A DNA stretch of 64,000 nucleotides from Procambarus clarkii (Eukaryota; Arthropoda; Malacostraca; Decapoda; Cambaridae). Below the pieces are notes generated by a model, which worked only from the letters and a program-made list of their open reading frames with translations, ran no database searches and had not been told where the DNA came from. Every line of letters starts with the position of its first letter. The first letter of the stretch is position 1. Position numbers and translations under genes: made by a program. The DNA lies in assembly GCF_040958095.1 (NCBI RefSeq), contig NC_091181.1, positions 23,565,026 to 23,629,025 on the forward strand, given 5' to 3'. Shown piece by piece: positions 12,371 to 23,362 of this stretch.

Positions 12371-14640
12371 GTAAAGTAATGATACAATCATAATTGATAC
12401 TACCCTGAGGAACATGGCATGATAACAAAGTACACCATGTGTAAAAATTACATCCCGACTGCATATTAGGCAGTCCAGCAAGTCTTCCCCAGAAGGCTGG
12501 AAGAATAAAAATAGAAAAAAAATCTAAAAGCTAACATGATATATAAAAACATAATAGTCCTAATTTAACAGTAAAGTACAACTAACTAAAAATAATAAAA
12601 TGTATAAATTGAAGTGGGACATACTCAATCATCTGCCGGGTACTGCATGACCCATACTCGTGCTATAATTCATAGTATTATAAACATGGTAGAATATATA
12701 AAAAATAATTGATAAGAGAGAACATTTAAACTAAAAATGTAAGCACAAACAATACTTGTGAGCCATTCCATCTATGCCACATTATAATACCTGGGTCATC
12801 TCCATTCACTCTGCAAATACTGACAGTAAGACCTGTCACAAAAGGGAAAATTGCTTAAACTTTCTTAATATCTTGATACATAAAGACAGACAATAAAAAT
12901 AGATGTACCCATACAGTGGTACAAAATGGAGCTTCTGGACCCACTCACCAGGAACAAATCTACTACATTAAAATATGAATGAAACAAAATAATAATAAAA
13001 TTCTAGATAAATTTTGTTAGTAGACACAAGTCTACTAGCTATGATCAGGTCGAGGGAATTTCCCTTGTATTGTTTACTAGGCACTTTTCTAGACTTTTAC
13101 AATCATTATGTCCTAGATACTCCCTAAAATGCTCAAGATATTTACTTATTAAATGTCTAGAGACCACTTTTCTATATATATATAGTTATTTACGTCCCCC
13201 ATAGTTGTTTTAATGACTCAACCAATTAGAAATATTCATTAGACACCTTAAAATAAAGTATTTTCTCTTAAGCAGCATTTATGAACCTTTCCACTAATTG
13301 TTTATGTTGATATACGCATTTTCTATCACGCATCCTGTGTACTCTTGCATGGTGACCTTATGATGGTGACTGGTCCAGCGTCTGCCCGTCGATAATACCT
13401 ACATATCCCCTGGAATGTTCTTGGAACAGCTCCGGTGCACTTCTGGTGACAGAGTGAGTCTGTTGGTGACAGAGACTTCTCGCCAACCAGCCCAACCGCT
13501 CGAATTAGGTGGTAGGGAGAGCAGCGGTGAGTGACAGCGGTCAGGAACTTGGCCACAGGTGAACGGTGTTGGGGGAGGTGCGTGCAATCACATCTCACAA
13601 CCAGGTGCTTAAGAACCGAGGTCGATGAGTGACGGCTGCCACAGAGTACGAGTCTTGACAGCAGGACAGAGAGGGTGACGTCAACGATGTCTTGCATAAG
13701 AAGTAAGCAGGTATAGGTGTTGAGGCGTGGCGGCAGACCAAGTGGATCCCGACTTCAGCTCCTGGGCCCCATCATTGAACAGGCGTTGTTTGAAGTACCA
13801 AGCCGGTACGCCTTATCGCGCATGCCCTAATGTGCTTGACCTTTGGCCGATGGTGCAAAACGTGCACCCTATTGGCGAGTGAAGCACACCCTGTAGTGAT
13901 GTGCCGTTGAAAAGTGACCACCTCGTTGCTCATCTTGTTGGAATCAGTGAAGTGGCCTCCACAAAGTCGAGGGGGAACTGGTAGGTTACTGCTGCCGGCT
14001 TACCTGCTTCGTTGACCTCTTGCCTCCACTTCCGGTGTTCCTCCATAGTCTGTGATGCAGGCGGGTGGGTGCATCTGATGACGACTGCAAGACAGCAGCC
14101 CACCATACTGATTGATATGTTAACATCTGTTCTTTGCTGGCGGGAACTCTGGTCCAGACCTCGTTTGTGGGGAGATGTCGGTCGGGTGATTGGTGTTACT
14201 ATAACCCTCCCAGGTAACTAATTGGTGGGGTTACAGGGATTTGGGGGAGGGGTGGGATGTAACGTAACCCTCTCTCCATTATACCGAAGAGGTGACTGGG
14301 ATCATGCCACTAGCCTCAATGTTGGTTCACGAGTAGCTGGGACCGTGGACGGGTCGGTGTGGACAATCAGACCTGGGGAAGACAGAAATGCCCTCCGACT
14401 GGTGGAAGCATGAACTCTTCCCTAGGCGTTGGTAAAAGAATACAGCCCAAGGGCAGGCAAGGCATACCCTGTGAATACAATCCATTCAAAGTTCCAAACC
14501 ATTTGCCAGTTATAAAATAATGAAAACTACTAGGGAACGAGACAGCAAGTTACCGAAACTTCCCCTGCCTCGTCGTTGACCTCGTTAATATGGGGTGACA
14601 AGGCTGACTCTGAGTACTAATGTAAGTTGACAGAAGATCT
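12371..14640. other. No recognised gene
   Basis: 12,371-13,300 is AT-rich with no visible motif. 13,300-14,430 is less AT-rich and could include an LTR or untranslated part of the Gypsy element that follows, because it lies on that element's 3' side. No paired LTR was found to prove it. Confidence 0.4.
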
Positions 14641-14970
14641 TCCTTTCCCCTGCTGGGCAACCTCGGATGTATCGTTCCCTTCAGTAGGATCTGGAATGGG
14701 AATTACTGAAGGCAGTTCGAGTTCCTCCCTGGCAATATAACTCTTCAATTTGTTGACATGAATAATTGTTTGACCCTGGTCATCAAAGATTCCCTCTGAT
14801 CAGAAAAATAACTGAGCTAAGCTTCTTAATTACTCTATACAGTCCATGCCATCGAGGTGCTAACTTCCTACTTTGATTGGCAGGCGCCTTTTTATTTAAC
14901 CTCATTACTAAACTTCACTCTTTAAGTGTCAATGGCTGAACCTTCTTATCATAGTAGTGTGCATACCGGC

Positions 14971-15528
14971 TCAGTGCTGTCTTAGACGCCTCAGCTGCAA
15001 TCCTCCAAGCATTTCTCCTTTTGGAGAGGATTTCCGAAGGATAATCCTCACCATACACAACCTCGCACCTTTAAAGCAGACCTGAAGAGAAATTACATGA
15101 GTTCCCTGTGAAAAGCAGCGATGGCTGTGTATTAAATTATTATTAACAGTATTCAAGGCTAGTTGTACATACGAAAGTTGTTCGTCCCAGATGGCAGCGT
15201 CTTTCTCTACAAGAATTGCTTGCATGTCCTTAATGGTATGATTGGTTCTTTCAGTCATACCGTTTGCTTACGGATGGTAAGCTGTCGTAAGGGCTGTGGT
15301 GGCCTCTAAAATTGTACAAACTTCTTCAAAAATGTTACCCACGAATTCTTGACCTCGGTCAGACACTAACATTTTAGGTGGCCTAAACACAGTGACAACA
15401 CTACTTAAGAAAGCGTCTGCAAAGGTCTGCGAGTCCTTAGGAGAAAGAGCAACCCAGGAGCAACCCAACCACACGTAGCGATTGATTGATTGATAAAGAT
15501 TAAGCCACTCAAAAGATGGCACGGGCAT
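14971..15528 (-). pseudogene. Gypsy integrase core, split by a SINE
   Basis: The part at 15,268-15,430 reads FADAFLSSVVTVFRPPKMLV then SDRGQEFVGNIF and TTAYHP, the integrase D...E region. The continuation MTERTNHTIKDM...W.EQLSYVQLALN lies at 15,258 and below after a stop. The N-terminal side is replaced by a SINE 3' end (15,478-15,548), so the domain is interrupted. Confidence 0.8.
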
Positions 15529-15548
15529 GAATAGCCCGAAACGTGACG
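15478..15548 (-). repeat. SINE family 3, 3' fragment, inserted in Gypsy integrase
   Basis: On the minus strand it reads GGGCTATTCATGCCCGTGCC, then TGGCTTAATC and a (TCAA)n-type tail. Longer copies of the same family are at 41,235-41,372 and 61,805-61,972. It has the same orientation as the Gypsy element it interrupts. Confidence 0.8.
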
Positions 15549-16036
15549 ATTACCTGAATGACTATTATATACATAAATCAAATCGGCTTCCACACGATCT
15601 AAAGGCTCATAAGTTTCAGGAAATTCCTGTACATTAGGGATACCTTTCCTTCTTTGACAGTTGGGACATGATTTAACATTCCTGATGATGTAAGATATAC
15701 TAGGGGAAAAAATGACTTTGCTCTTATATAGGTTTTATAAACACAAGAGTGACCAACGATCTTAGACGCATATGCAAGTAACAAGGCTGATTATCTTAAT
15801 GCGTCGGGGATGACTAACCGGTAAACTGCACGATTTTTCATGTTGCTAACATAATACAGGACTACATCTTTAAGTTCAAAGTCGTTCATAGGAGAGTTAC
15901 CTGTCTTCGAAGTGTATTTACCACCTTCCAAATATTAAATTATTTCCTTCCATCACTGTTCTTTCATTTCTAATTCTTTTATTTTATCCCTCGCAGTAGT
16001 TTCAATGCTGACATTTAACTGACGCGACGTTCCTAC

Positions 16037-16387
16037 TCAACGTGCCTGGCACAACGTGAGACGGACCAGGTTTATAAAAGATCTGAAATAAGTGAGCCGA
16101 CAGTTCATGAGACCAGCGTGACATCCGGGGACACCTTGTTTTCTTTTTTGAATATGTGTGAGAGAGTTCTGTGATCTGTGAAAATAAAAAAAATGACGTT
16201 GGAATAGATGGGGCTCAAAATAACAAACGCTTTCAACCACGGTAAGCACTTCCTTGTCTGTTGCTGAGTATCGAACCTCTGGTCCCTTTAATTTTCTACT
16301 GAAATTCGCGACAGGGTGAGGAAGGTTCTCAGAATACCGCTGCAATAAGCAGCCGCCTGTGACGATTCCACTAACATCTGTATACAC
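16037..16387 (-). pseudogene. Gypsy RNase H domain fragment
   Basis: The frame starts at the YTDVSG block (catalytic Asp of retroelement RNase H) and runs through PVANFSRKL and ATDKEVLTVVES, where the conserved Glu sits. After that the frame drifts. It belongs to the pol remnant on the same strand. Confidence 0.75.
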
Positions 16388-16874
16388 CTCTCAATCCTTA
16401 TCAACGATGATTAAGCATAGCTAGTACCGGAGTGATAATTTATTTTTAGGTTTAGTGTAAGCTTCATTATGTTCCAGGTTCCACACAAATTTAGCATTCT
16501 TCTTTGTAAGGTAAGTCAAGGGAGCTTGATGTACTGGCAAAATCCTCAATATGACAGCGGAAGTATCCGGTTTCCCCAAGAAACCTGCGTACATTCTTTG
16601 CTGACCTGACCTGGGCATCTCAGCTATGGCACGGCATGAGTCCAGGTCAGGTCGCATGTTATCTGTGCTCTTCTGGAACCCCAGAAATTCAATGCCAGGG
16701 GTGCCTTTCTGAACACTTAATTCTAAATCTGGCTTGTCTAACAATGAAAGTTTCAAAGTCCCGGAGGTGCTCATCAAACGACCTAGAGTAGATGATTATG
16801 TCATCCAGGTTAGCTAAGGAATGCCTACCCACACAACCTGGTGGTTGGGTTGTGTGTGTGTGGGGGGGGAGGGG

Positions 16875-17027
16875 GGTCTATGTGTCTTGATTTTTGTCTG
16901 TGGAACAGCGTCAGCCGGTCTATGTGTCGTGATTTTTTTCCATGAAACAGCGACAGCCGGTCTATGTGCAGTGGTTTTTTTCCGTTAAACAGCGACGCAC
17001 GGTCTTAGTGTCGGGAAATTTTTTCCA
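16875..17027. repeat. 42-bp tandem repeat, about 3.5 copies
   Basis: Units begin GGTCTATGTGTC and end AACAGCGACAGCC. Three full units of 42 bp and a partial fourth can be aligned by eye with several substitutions each. They lie directly after a G-rich run at the break point of the Gypsy fragment. Confidence 0.8.
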
Positions 17028-17029
17028 TT

Positions 17030-17650
17030 GGAATGCAAAGGTTTCCCTCCTAGGTCCGGTCATTTCGCTCAAGGGGGACTAGAAATCCGTTTTCCGTGTG
17101 GGTCAATTTTCAATACCCCAGCAAGTGATTGCTGGCCTTCTAGTCTCTTCAAATTTCATTCAATGGGATTAAAAGGCCGGCACCCGTCTGGTCTGTTTTC
17201 GTTACCTAAGCTATCAGCAGAGGTGCATTCATCTTCCCACATTAAGCCATTTTCCTTAATGACGTATTTCCATACTGTTTCCCATTTTCAAAGATCACTT
17301 TCTAGCTAAGATTGCATATTGAACATAAGAAATGAAATTGCAGAAGGCATTTTGCAGGATCTCCCATTTACTTCCAATCTTTGTTAACCAAAACATCATC
17401 TGCCACTATTAGATGAACTGCGGTAGGTCTATTCCCTATTAAATTAATACCCGCCTTCATCTATATTTATACACTTCAATCATGACACTCCATTAATATT
17501 TAGAAGGATCTATTTGTCGCCCTTATTTATCTGGAAGCTCTATATGTATAGTATCCAGCCAAGGATCGTTTATCGAGCATAAAAATGGATGAAATCCACT
17601 ATCTCCCATTCGTATGAAACAAGAGGGGGGGGGGCAACACAAAGCATGAA
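17030..17650. other. No recognised gene
   Basis: Unassigned AT-leaning sequence. The one longer frame (17,028-17,309, plus) has no family signature. Confidence 0.4.
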
Positions 17651-17654
17651 CAAA

Positions 17655-17950
17655 CAGGTTCACTTACGTCCGCATTCAACCCTGTTACTGAGCCAGTATT
17701 TACCCAGGACTTTTCCTAAATCTAAACTTATCCAATTTATACCAATTCTTTCGTTTTCTGTCTTGTGTTGATGTTTTTAATATCCTATTAATATCTTCTT
17801 TGTTATGTCCATTCCTCCACTTGTACATCTCGATCATGTCACCCCCCATCCCTAATGCTTCACCTTTCTAGAGAATGAAATTTAAGCTTTGTCAATCTTT
17901 CTTCATATGACAGGTTTCTAATTTCGGGGAATAATTTTGACACCGTGTAT
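17655..17950 (-). mobile_element. LINE C-terminal fragment, same family as at 41.4 kb
   Basis: Minus-strand translation in broken frames gives 'RGDMIEMYKW.NGHN', 'DINRIL' and 'YKLDKFRF'. The same words occur in the LINE at 41,373-42,190. A G8 run and stops mark decay. Confidence 0.7.
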
Positions 17951-18169
17951 CGGAACACTACTGAACCTCCTGTTGGACTCTCCAAAGACATGCAAATATG
18001 TGTTATTATATAATTTTTTAATAATCAAGCTACACCAGCACTCAGACATTTTTATTTATTACTCCCACACTGCCAATCCCGCATATGCCTTATTAACGCT
18101 CAAAAATACCTCACTGTAACATAACCCAAACTATACCCAATTAAAGTACTCATTCAGAATACATACATA

Positions 18170-18265
18170 TATGAATGAGGTTGGGGTAGATATAAATAGG
18201 AGCTGCCTCGTATGGGTAAAATAGGCCTTCTGCAGTTACCTTCATTCTTTTGTTCATATGTTCCT
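18170..18265 (+). repeat. LINE 3' tail fragment (GGAGCTGCCTCGTATGGG family)
   Basis: Contains the 3' untranslated motif AGGAGCTGCCTCGTATGGG and CTTCTGCAGTTACCTT followed by a TTCAT/TTGTTCATATG tail. The same motif ends the LINE at 41.4-42.2 kb, where it is joined to coding sequence. Confidence 0.75.
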
Positions 18266-19394
18266 AATACCCACGCCACCAGCTTTAAGACGTATAGTTC
18301 CAACAATTGGAACCGTTGATAATAATAATAATAATAATCTAAATAAATAAAAATGTAAATGTTCGTTCGTTCAAAATCGCTAATCTCTGAAAGTTTTTCA
18401 CCGATTGCTTGGAAATTTTGACAAAACGTTCCATTCTCATCCGAGCGAGTTTTTATATACATACAAGATAGATGTCACGTATGTGACGGGAAAAAACATG
18501 TATATTTTTTAAACTTTTTTTTTCAAGTTTTTTCATGTGAGGGAAATCTTCGAAACATCTTTACCGATTGCTTTGAAATTTTGACACGACGTTGCATTCG
18601 AATAGGCGCGAGTTTTTATATACCTACTATATACATGCCTCACCTGTGATAGGAAAAAACACTGTTTCTTAAAAACAGTACAATCTGTGGATGTAAGAGC
18701 AACACACTCTGTAATCTCCGAAAGTTCTTCACCGATTGCTTTGAAATTTTTACACAACGTTCCATTCGAATACGTGTGTTTTTATATATCTACTATATAT
18801 ATGCCACACCTATGACAGGTAATTTTTTTTTTAAACAGCGCAATCTGTTGCATGTAAGAGCAACATATGCTATACTAAATATGTTTTGATTCCATTTCAA
18901 TGTTTCCGATTGCATTAATAAATAGAATTTTCATAGATTTACATTTTTTTATTTTGATTTAATTATTTTGTGGCTTTGCATTGGAATTGAGCTGTGTTGT
19001 TTACCGTACTGTTCATTTCGTAAGTATAAGTATACATGCTACACCTGTGACAGGTAAAAACATTCATTTTGTGAGAAACAACGCCATCTGTTGCACGTAA
19101 GAGCAATACACACAATACTAAATATGTTGCAATTCCATTTCAATGTTTCCGATTGCATTGACAAATTGAATTTTCATAGATTTTGAATTATTTTCATTTT
19201 GATTTAATTATTTTGTGTAACATTGTGTTGGAATTGAGCTGTGTTGTTTACCATTTTGTTCTGTTCATTTCGTGAGTAAAGTTGATTTTTTTTTTATTTT
19301 TTTTTTATTTCTTATTTTTACTGTTTTCCTTATATTTCAGTGATGGAACATCAGATCATTTGATATTCCAAATTTTCTGATGTGAACATCAGAT

Positions 19395-19590
19395 CATTTG
19401 GGGAATGCATTGAACGAGGGAGTGGGGAATGGTGAGGAGGACGAGGGGGCAAGAAGTAGCGGATATTGGGAGGACGAGGGGACGGAAGTGGAGGATAGTG
19501 GGGAGGACGAGGGGACGGAAGTGGAGGATAGTGGGGAGGACGAGGGGACGGAAGTGGAGGATAGTGGGGAGGACGAGGGGGACATTATTC
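19395..19590 (+). repeat. G-rich minisatellites inside the Helitron (also 20,000-20,260)
   Basis: The main unit is about 32 bp, of the type 'GGGGAGGACGAGGGGACGGAAGTGGAGGATAGT' shown as theme only, with at least three near-perfect copies at 19,470-19,580. A looser version, GGGGAATGGTGGGGAGGAC-like, fills 20,000-20,260 on the other side of the LINE insert. Confidence 0.8.
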
Positions 19591-19626
19591 ACATCGTCAC
19601 ATTTTTCATCACGTGTTAATTTTCAT

Positions 19627-19689
<63 letters not shown>

Positions 19690-19691
<2 letters not shown>

Positions 19692-19925
19692 TATACTTCA
19701 GGAGTCAGAGAGAGAGAAAGACCTGGGGGTTGATATCATGCCAGACCTGTCTCCTGCAGCTCATATCAAGAGGATAACATCAGCGGCATATGCTAGGCTG
19801 CCCAACATAAGAACGGCATTCAGAAACTTGTGTAAGGAATCATTCAGAACATTATATACCACATATGTCAGACCAATCCTGGAGTATGCAGCCCCAGCAT
19901 GGAGTCCATATCTAGTCAAGCATAA
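19690..19925 (+). pseudogene. CR1/L2-like LINE fragment H inside the Helitron
   Basis: The frame reads GVDIMPDLSPAAHIKRITSA, then NIRTAFRNLCKESFRTLYTT and RPILEYAAPAWSPYLVKH, which is the C-terminal third of the family ORF2. It begins right after (CA)n at 19,629-19,689 and is cut near 19,925. It was either captured by the Helitron or inserted after it. Confidence 0.85.
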
Positions 19926-20272
19926 TTCGATTAGTCTTTCGCCCCTATACCCAGCTCTGACGATCGATTTGCACGTCAGAATTGCTACGGACCTCCAGGG
20001 GAGGGCTTAATGGTGGGGTGGACGAGGGAACGAGGGAGTTGGGGATGGTGGGGACAAGGGAACAGGGGAATGGAGAATGGTGGGGAGGACAAGGGGACAG
20101 GGGAGTGGGGGATGGTGGGGAACAGCTGAGGAGGGAATGGTAGGCATGACGAGGGGACGGGAGAGTGGGGAATGGTTGGAAGGGCAAAGGGACGGTGTAG
20201 TGAGGAATAATTGGGAGGACGAGGGGGGCAGGGGAGAGGGAAATGGTGGGGAGGACTGGGAGACAGGCGACG

Positions 20273-20318
20273 GTTGCTGTGGCTCAGCAACGCACATGCA
20301 TTGCTAAGCCACAGCAAC
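20273..20318 (+). other. Helitron 3' hairpin
   Basis: A 12-bp perfect stem, GTTGCTGTGGCT paired with AGCCACAGCAAC, extended imperfectly inside. It lies 16 nt before the CTAG end, where Helitrons carry the terminator hairpin for rolling-circle transposition. Confidence 0.85.
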
Positions 20319-20339
20319 GCGTGGCCGGGTACAGCTAGT

Positions 20340-21528
20340 AGTAATAATAATAATAATAATAATAATAATATTCAAAATGGCTAGACCAACCTAACCTAAC
20401 TTCATCAAGGGTTTAATAATATACATTTATAGATTTTATAATTTTTATTGTAATATTTGTTTGCATTCTAGTTTTAACGAAAAATACAGTGGGAAAACTC
20501 GATATTTCAGATGGCAATCTCTGTAATCGCAGTACTGGATTATCTACAGGGAATATAGGGGATATTTATATTGGGATAGCTATATCATGGGATATAGGTG
20601 ATATCTATAGATATCAGGGAATATGTACAGCGTTTCCTCTACCATTTTAAAACCTGGGCAACTCCTGCACAGTGGCGGCATTTATGTAACATTGCAGATA
20701 AATGGTTCACTATATTACAAAGGCACTTATCGCACATCTGGCAGCTTAGCGGATTAGTACCTGTGATCATAGGTCAGTCAATTGTCCTCACATTCATCAA
20801 ATAGCTGTTCAAGTGTTGCACAGCAATTCATCCATCCGGCAACTCATATGGATGCTAGCCACTATATTCGTAGATTAATAATTTCTAGTCTTCAAAAATC
20901 TTAAACTTGCTACACAAATCAGCTTATTTGTTTCTAAACCAACAGTCCCAAATACATACATATATACTTACACATACTCCATAACCTATTCATGCATAGC
21001 GAATAGCCTGTTTTTGCCACCATTGCCCCATTAATCAGATGTAATTTATACAATATTAATCCCTAAAATGTATTAAGAACATGATATCAGCAACCCCACA
21101 GTTCATTCACCTCAAGTAATCTTAATTTTTTGTACCGTTAATTCATATTAATGCATACCAATCAGCAAGGTAACCATATTATATAAGCAACTCCAAAATA
21201 TTATTAAATACCCTATTATATTCAAACACTTCGAATATTGTAATTACATGAGTAAATACCCCACCTACATACTATTCATATGGATAAACTGGGGAGTATT
21301 GGGTAGGAAAGTGATTGTTTTACACATCAACCCAGCCACCCTGCACCTAACCACCTTTTACCTAACTTCAAATGCATCATATTTTGGGGGAAGCAAAGTA
21401 TTGTTTATGCATCAACCCAACTGCCCTGGACTTAACCTCTGATACTTGGATCTTAGTTCAATATTGCATCATATTCTTAGCAATGTTTGTTTTTTTGTTT
21501 GTTTTCACATCAGTACTACCATCCCATC
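20340..21528. other. AT-rich, no gene recognised
   Basis: The part from about 21,310 to 21,520 holds loosely repeated 'CATCAACCCA..C.CCCTG.ACTTAACC' blocks of roughly 100 bp that resemble the left arm of the inverted-repeat element next to it. Nothing else was recognised. Confidence 0.45.
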
Positions 21529-23193
21529 CCACCCTAACCTCTATTACCTAGGGATTAATGGAAAATGTATTGCTAATGGCATTACACATTACACAAAATA
21601 CCCATTCGTGTTACTAATGGGTATTTTCTCTGCATCAGTTCAACTCAGCCATCCTTAACTTTACCTTATATATCTGGATCAGAACTCCATTTTGCATGAT
21701 ATTTTTCAGAAAGGGTTCACTATATCTAAGCAATTACCATAACCCAATTTTCCTTATCCTAACCCATAACTAAAGGGTTTAGACCCCCCTTACCTCGAAA
21801 TTATACTACAGGGAGTAATTATAAATGATAGGGGAAATTAGGGTTAATTAAGGGTATGTTAGATTATTATGTGAAAATGTATTCCTACCTTAAATATGTA
21901 GTATAATTTAGAGGTAAGAGGGGGTCTAAACCCCTTAGTTATTGGTTAGGATAGGAAAAATTGGGTTATGATAATTATTTAGATATAGTGAATCATATTC
22001 CTTTCTGAAAAAAATTGTAAAATGGAGTTCAGATCTAGGTGTATAAGGTTAAGTTAAGGATGGTTGCGTTGAACAGATGCAGAGAAAATACCTATTAGTT
22101 GTGGGAACCGACCTGTGAGATTTATATTTATTTAATTTATATGAATTTATAGAATTTATATTTACGTTAATTTATATACTTCGATAGCAATTGGTAAGAT
22201 GTTAAGTGGACTGTATTTCTGCAATATTTCTCACAGATCGATCCTTACTCATTAGGGGGGATTTATATTAAATTTATATATATGCAGCCAATCAAACTAC
22301 AGTATTAACTGCATATATTAGTAAATAAATTGGAGGAGGTTCCTTATCTTATTGTACAGCAGGCTTAGTCCACCAGATATAACTAGAATGTAGACACTAA
22401 ATTATCCTCTCATGTGAGGCTAGCTTCCATCACCCATAGTAACTGATGTACCAAGTCTTGCTTCCTCTTCTTGATCCTGTCAAAGGGTGCTAGCTGTAAA
22501 GCCGGAATCCTAATATATGACAGCTATATCAGAGAAAACACTGTATATTAGATAAGATAAGGACCAAGGCTTAATTACCTGGATTGAGTCGATTGTTTGT
22601 GTTCTAACTGGTTCACCCAATATCTACCTAACATTAACTGACCAGAAATTATTAGATAAACGAGTTTCGGAAAGACACTTCCCTTGTGGTTGTTGACAGC
22701 ATGTTGATGATGGTAGAACACTTTGATCTCCATAACACTTCGTCCAACAGAAATTATAAGAGCTGAACTCGCTCCAGCAACTCTGGTCTTAACAAACAAT
22801 GGCTGACCACTTCACCACCACAGACGCCTTGGCTCTCCTTGTCCAATGTCAATAAGTGATAGAAGGGTCACATTTACTTTATTTTGATACTGATAATTAA
22901 GTTAATTCAAACGAGATGTTTTTATGATATTAAAAGTCCAAAGACTAATGTATTTATGAATAATTCCCAACAGAATAGCTGGTGAATTTATAGTAAGATG
23001 TGGCAATGATATCCCGTTTTCTATTAATAGAAAATTCCACTACAAGCTACATTTTCTATGGGTAACTTGTGTATACAACAGCAGCACTATTATCTGCATA
23101 TTGTATGTAATATTATTAAATGGTGTCGGGTTTTCCGACATTAGTAACACATTTTCTATTACCCCTCAGGTAATAGAGGTTAGGGTGGGATGG
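21529..23193. repeat. Inverted-repeat (foldback) element, interrupted by a solo LTR
   Basis: The left arm is about 21,529-21,810. The right arm is about 21,897-22,099 and resumes at 23,146-23,193 after the LTR. Arms match in inverted orientation with some substitutions, for example CCCATCCCACCCTAACCTC against GAGGTTAGGGTGGGATGGG, and TTATACTACA against TGTAGTATAA. The spacer is about 86 bp. No coding sequence is visible. Confidence 0.75.
22100..23140. mobile_element. Solo LTR, 1,041 bp, with TTAGT target duplication
   Basis: It starts TGTGGGAACCGACC and ends GTCGGGTTTTCCGACA (TG...CA). It is bracketed by TTAGT at 22,095-22,099 and 23,141-23,145. Removing the LTR and one TTAGT restores the right arm of the surrounding inverted repeat. 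The superfamily (BEL or Gypsy) and orientation are unknown because no internal region is left. Confidence 0.85.
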
Positions 23194-23195
23194 GA

Positions 23196-23362
23196 TGAAC
23201 ATAAGAACAAATACAACTGCAGAAGGCCTATTGGCCCATACGAGGCAGCTCCTATCTATAACCACCCAATCCCACACATATACATATCCAATCCACGCTT
23301 GAAACAATCGAAGGACCACACTTCCACCACGTTACGCGGTAATTGCTTCCAAAAATCAACTA
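23196..23362 (-). mobile_element. 5'-truncated LINE 3' end (same family as at 41.4 kb)
   Basis: Read on the minus strand: TGGAAGCAATTACCGCGTAA, then the tail with GGAGCTGCCTCGTATGGGCC and (TTCTTATG)-type ends. The same order follows the coding end of the LINE at 41,373-42,190. Confidence 0.8.

Larger units (their letters stand above)
14640..16835 (-). mobile_element. Ty3/Gypsy LTR retrotransposon pol remnant
   Basis: Minus-strand fragments lie in the Gypsy order RT, RNase H, integrase. An RT end reads LDDIIIYSRSFDEHL near 16,770-16,820, where LDD is the active-site box. RNase H follows (SRKLKGPEVRYSATDKEVL near 16,240-16,310, with leading TDVSG near 16,380). The integrase core is at 15,270-15,430 (DRGQEFVGN and TTAYHP), with a second part at 14,990-15,258. 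Frames are broken many times. The copy is cut off near 16,835 and no LTRs were identified. Confidence 0.85.
18338..20338 (+). mobile_element. Non-autonomous Helitron, 2.0 kb, with both ends
   Basis: The 5' end is TC (18,338-18,339) in the context A|TCTAAATAAATAAAAATG. The 3' end is CTAG (20,335-20,338) followed by T, as expected for insertion between A and T. Sixteen bases before CTAG there is a hairpin with a perfect 12-bp outer stem (20,273-20,284 with 20,307-20,318). Both flanks are (TAA)n, so the target was that microsatellite. Inside are three diverged copies of a roughly 170-bp 'CCGATTGCTT.GAAATTTTGACA' unit, a second duplicated block (about 18,838-19,270), G-rich minisatellites, a (CA)n run and a LINE fragment. 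No Rep/helicase gene is present. Confidence 0.87.
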
